Assembly (NCBI RefSeq): GCF_001425625.1
Contig: NZ_LMCP01000004.1
Coordinates: forward strand, 124,001 to 188,000
Source: Mesorhizobium sp. Root102
Lineage (GTDB): Bacteria > Pseudomonadota > Alphaproteobacteria > Rhizobiales > Rhizobiaceae
Length of the DNA: 64,000 bases
Direction: 5' to 3'
The notes below the pieces were generated by a model. That model saw only the letters and a list, made by a program, of their open reading frames with translations, did not search any database and was not told the DNA's origin. Position numbers and translations under genes: made by a program. The first letter of the stretch is position 1. Each line of letters begins with the position of its first letter. Positions 63,061 through 64,000 of the stretch are shown here, in pieces.

Positions 63061-63197
63061 TTCCCCTGGAGTATCGACCCTACAGGAATGGGGTTAAGGC
63101 TGCATGAGGCCGTGTGGTGTAGAGAGGATTAAGGAGCCCGAGAAAATTGTCGCGAGACGGCTCTTTTCCCACGTCGATGTTTCGCTATAATGGACGT

Positions 63198-63761
63198 ATG
63201 GATGATATAATGAACGACATTTCCTCGACCATCGGCCGAAGGATACACGCCGAAAGGATTATGCGGGACTGGTCTCTGGCCGAACTGGCGGAGCGTTCCG
63301 GGGTCTCGAAGGCGATGCTCAGCGCGACCGAGCGCGGCAAGACCAGCCCGACGGCGGCTCTGCTGGTGCGCATCGCATCGGCCTTCGGCATGACGCTGTC
63401 AACCTTGATAGCGCGCGCGGAGTTGCAGGGTGGCGGGCTGCTGCGCGAGGCCGACCAGCCGGTGTGGCGCGATCCCGATACCGGCTATGTCAGACGGCAC
63501 CTTTCGCCTGCTTCCGACATGCCGCTCGAGTTGATCAGGGTGCAACTGCCGACGGGCGCCAAGGTCAGCTTCCCGGCGACCACCTACGCCTTCATCAAGC
63601 AGCAGATATGGCTGATTTCCGGGCGGCTCGAATTCACCGAGGGCGATGTGGTGCACGGGCTCGAACCAGGCGATTGCCTGGCGCTAGGGGCGCCGTCGGA
63701 CTGCACCTTCCATGGCCTGGAGCCCGGCGCCGACTATCTCGTCGCGCTGATCAGGGGCTGA
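63198..63761 (+). CDS. XRE family regulator with C-terminal cupin domain
   Basis: 187 residues. The helix-turn-helix is IGRRIHAERIMRDWSLAELA, then ERSGVSKAMLSATERGKTSP. The C-terminal half (QIWLISGRLEFTEGDVVHGL, EPGDCLALGAPSDCTFHG) is a cupin sensor fold. Such proteins bind operator DNA and a small ligand. The ATG at 63198 is chosen; a nearby in-frame ATG lies at 63210. The following gene begins 4 bp after its stop. Confidence 0.9.
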   Translation: MDDIMNDISSTIGRRIHAERIMRDWSLAELAERSGVSKAMLSATERGKTSPTAALLVRIASAFGMTLSTLIARAELQGGGLLREADQPVWRDPDTGYVRRHLSPASDMPLELIRVQLPTGAKVSFPATTYAFIKQQIWLISGRLEFTEGDVVHGLEPGDCLALGAPSDCTFHGLEPGADYLVALIRG

Positions 63762-63765
63762 CATC

Positions 63766-64000
63766 ATGGCGAGAAGACCAAAGCGCTCCCACAATGGGGG
63801 CCGCCTCTCGATGAGTACAAGGGGCCGCCCTGGGGCAAGGGCGATCCCTACATCTTCCTTGCCTGGCAGGCCGCCCATGCCAAGGCGTGGAAGGCGCCGA
63901 GCCGCGAGGTCATGCTGCTGCGCATGGACAGAGCCGAGCGGCTTGGCCTGACCTATGAGGAGTACACGCTCGAGATTCTGGAGCGCGGGCGGCATCTCAG
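63766..64000 (+). pseudogene. Conserved protein, apparently frameshifted at its start and cut by the window end
   Basis: From 63768 the reading frame GEKTKALPQWGPPLDEYKGP, then PYIFLAWQAAHAKAWKAPSR, YEEYTLEILERGRHL stays open to the window end and looks like a real protein. But the only ATG nearby (63766) is one base out of frame with it, as if one base had been lost directly after the start codon (ATGGC-GAG). The ATG frame itself ends at 63951 in low-complexity Arg-rich sequence. Either the gene is broken, uses an unusual in-frame start, or the base call is wrong. Confidence 0.5.

Overview
The window is a GC-rich chromosomal segment of an alphaproteobacterium of the order Rhizobiales (Hyphomicrobiales), most likely Mesorhizobium or a close relative. 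The strongest evidence is a circularly permuted two-piece tmRNA gene at about 45.7-46.0 kb that encodes the tag ANDNYAEARLAA. Supporting evidence is the run sspB / DUF4169 / ribbon-helix-helix, the hflK-hflC-DUF2065-degP cluster, a LOV-histidine kinase of rhizobial type, and two families of intergenic palindromes. Genus assignment is inference.

Layout. 0-5 kb: aminopeptidase P (cut by the window edge), prmA, SCO1, CreA, a hexapeptide acetyltransferase and an iron-permease-family protein. 5-13 kb: an SDR, small genes, a roughly 600-bp cassette bounded by inverted repeats that carries an SgcJ/EcaC-type gene, a TMEM175-type channel, a MATE exporter, an L,D-transpeptidase and a phytase-like secreted protein. 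11.9-13.5 kb: a chimeric pseudogene joining the front of an FAD oxidoreductase to the back of an MttB-type methyltransferase, then an orphan encapsulated-ferritin-like gene. 13.7-19.9 kb: a LacI regulator divergent from a sugar or polyol module (Gfo/Idh/MocA dehydrogenase, sugar-phosphate isomerase/epimerase family protein, RbsB/RbsA/RbsC-like ABC transporter) with LacI-type operators between them. 20-31 kb: UvrD-type helicase with an unusual insert, PQQ glucose dehydrogenase, dienelactone hydrolase, LOV-histidine kinase plus response regulator, EamA exporter with divergent Lrp regulator, and a thioesterase.

31-45 kb: FAD-linked oxidase, DyP peroxidase, a giant AsmA protein, an ECF sigma factor with its partner gene, MarR divergent from a ClC channel, the sspB cluster, and TetR divergent from a Bcr/CflA exporter. 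45-57.6 kb: P-loop ATPase, ssrA, DUF2853, thyA, the molybdate uptake genes modABC with a short ModE, cobF, DUF4424, folA, hflK, hflC, DUF2065 and degP. 57.7-64 kb: GNAT acetyltransferase, serB, miaA, a diguanylate cyclase, a HerA/DUF87-type ATPase, an XRE-cupin regulator, and a final gene that looks frameshifted near its start.

Most genes are ordinary core or accessory functions. The noteworthy signals are signs of genome remodelling: the deletion chimera, a molybdate-binding mop remnant ending at a dispersed palindrome, in-frame insertion of palindromic sequence in uvrD, and the inverted-repeat cassette. There are also several clean operator palindromes between divergent gene pairs. I found no CRISPR array, rRNA, tRNA, phage or recognisable transposase.
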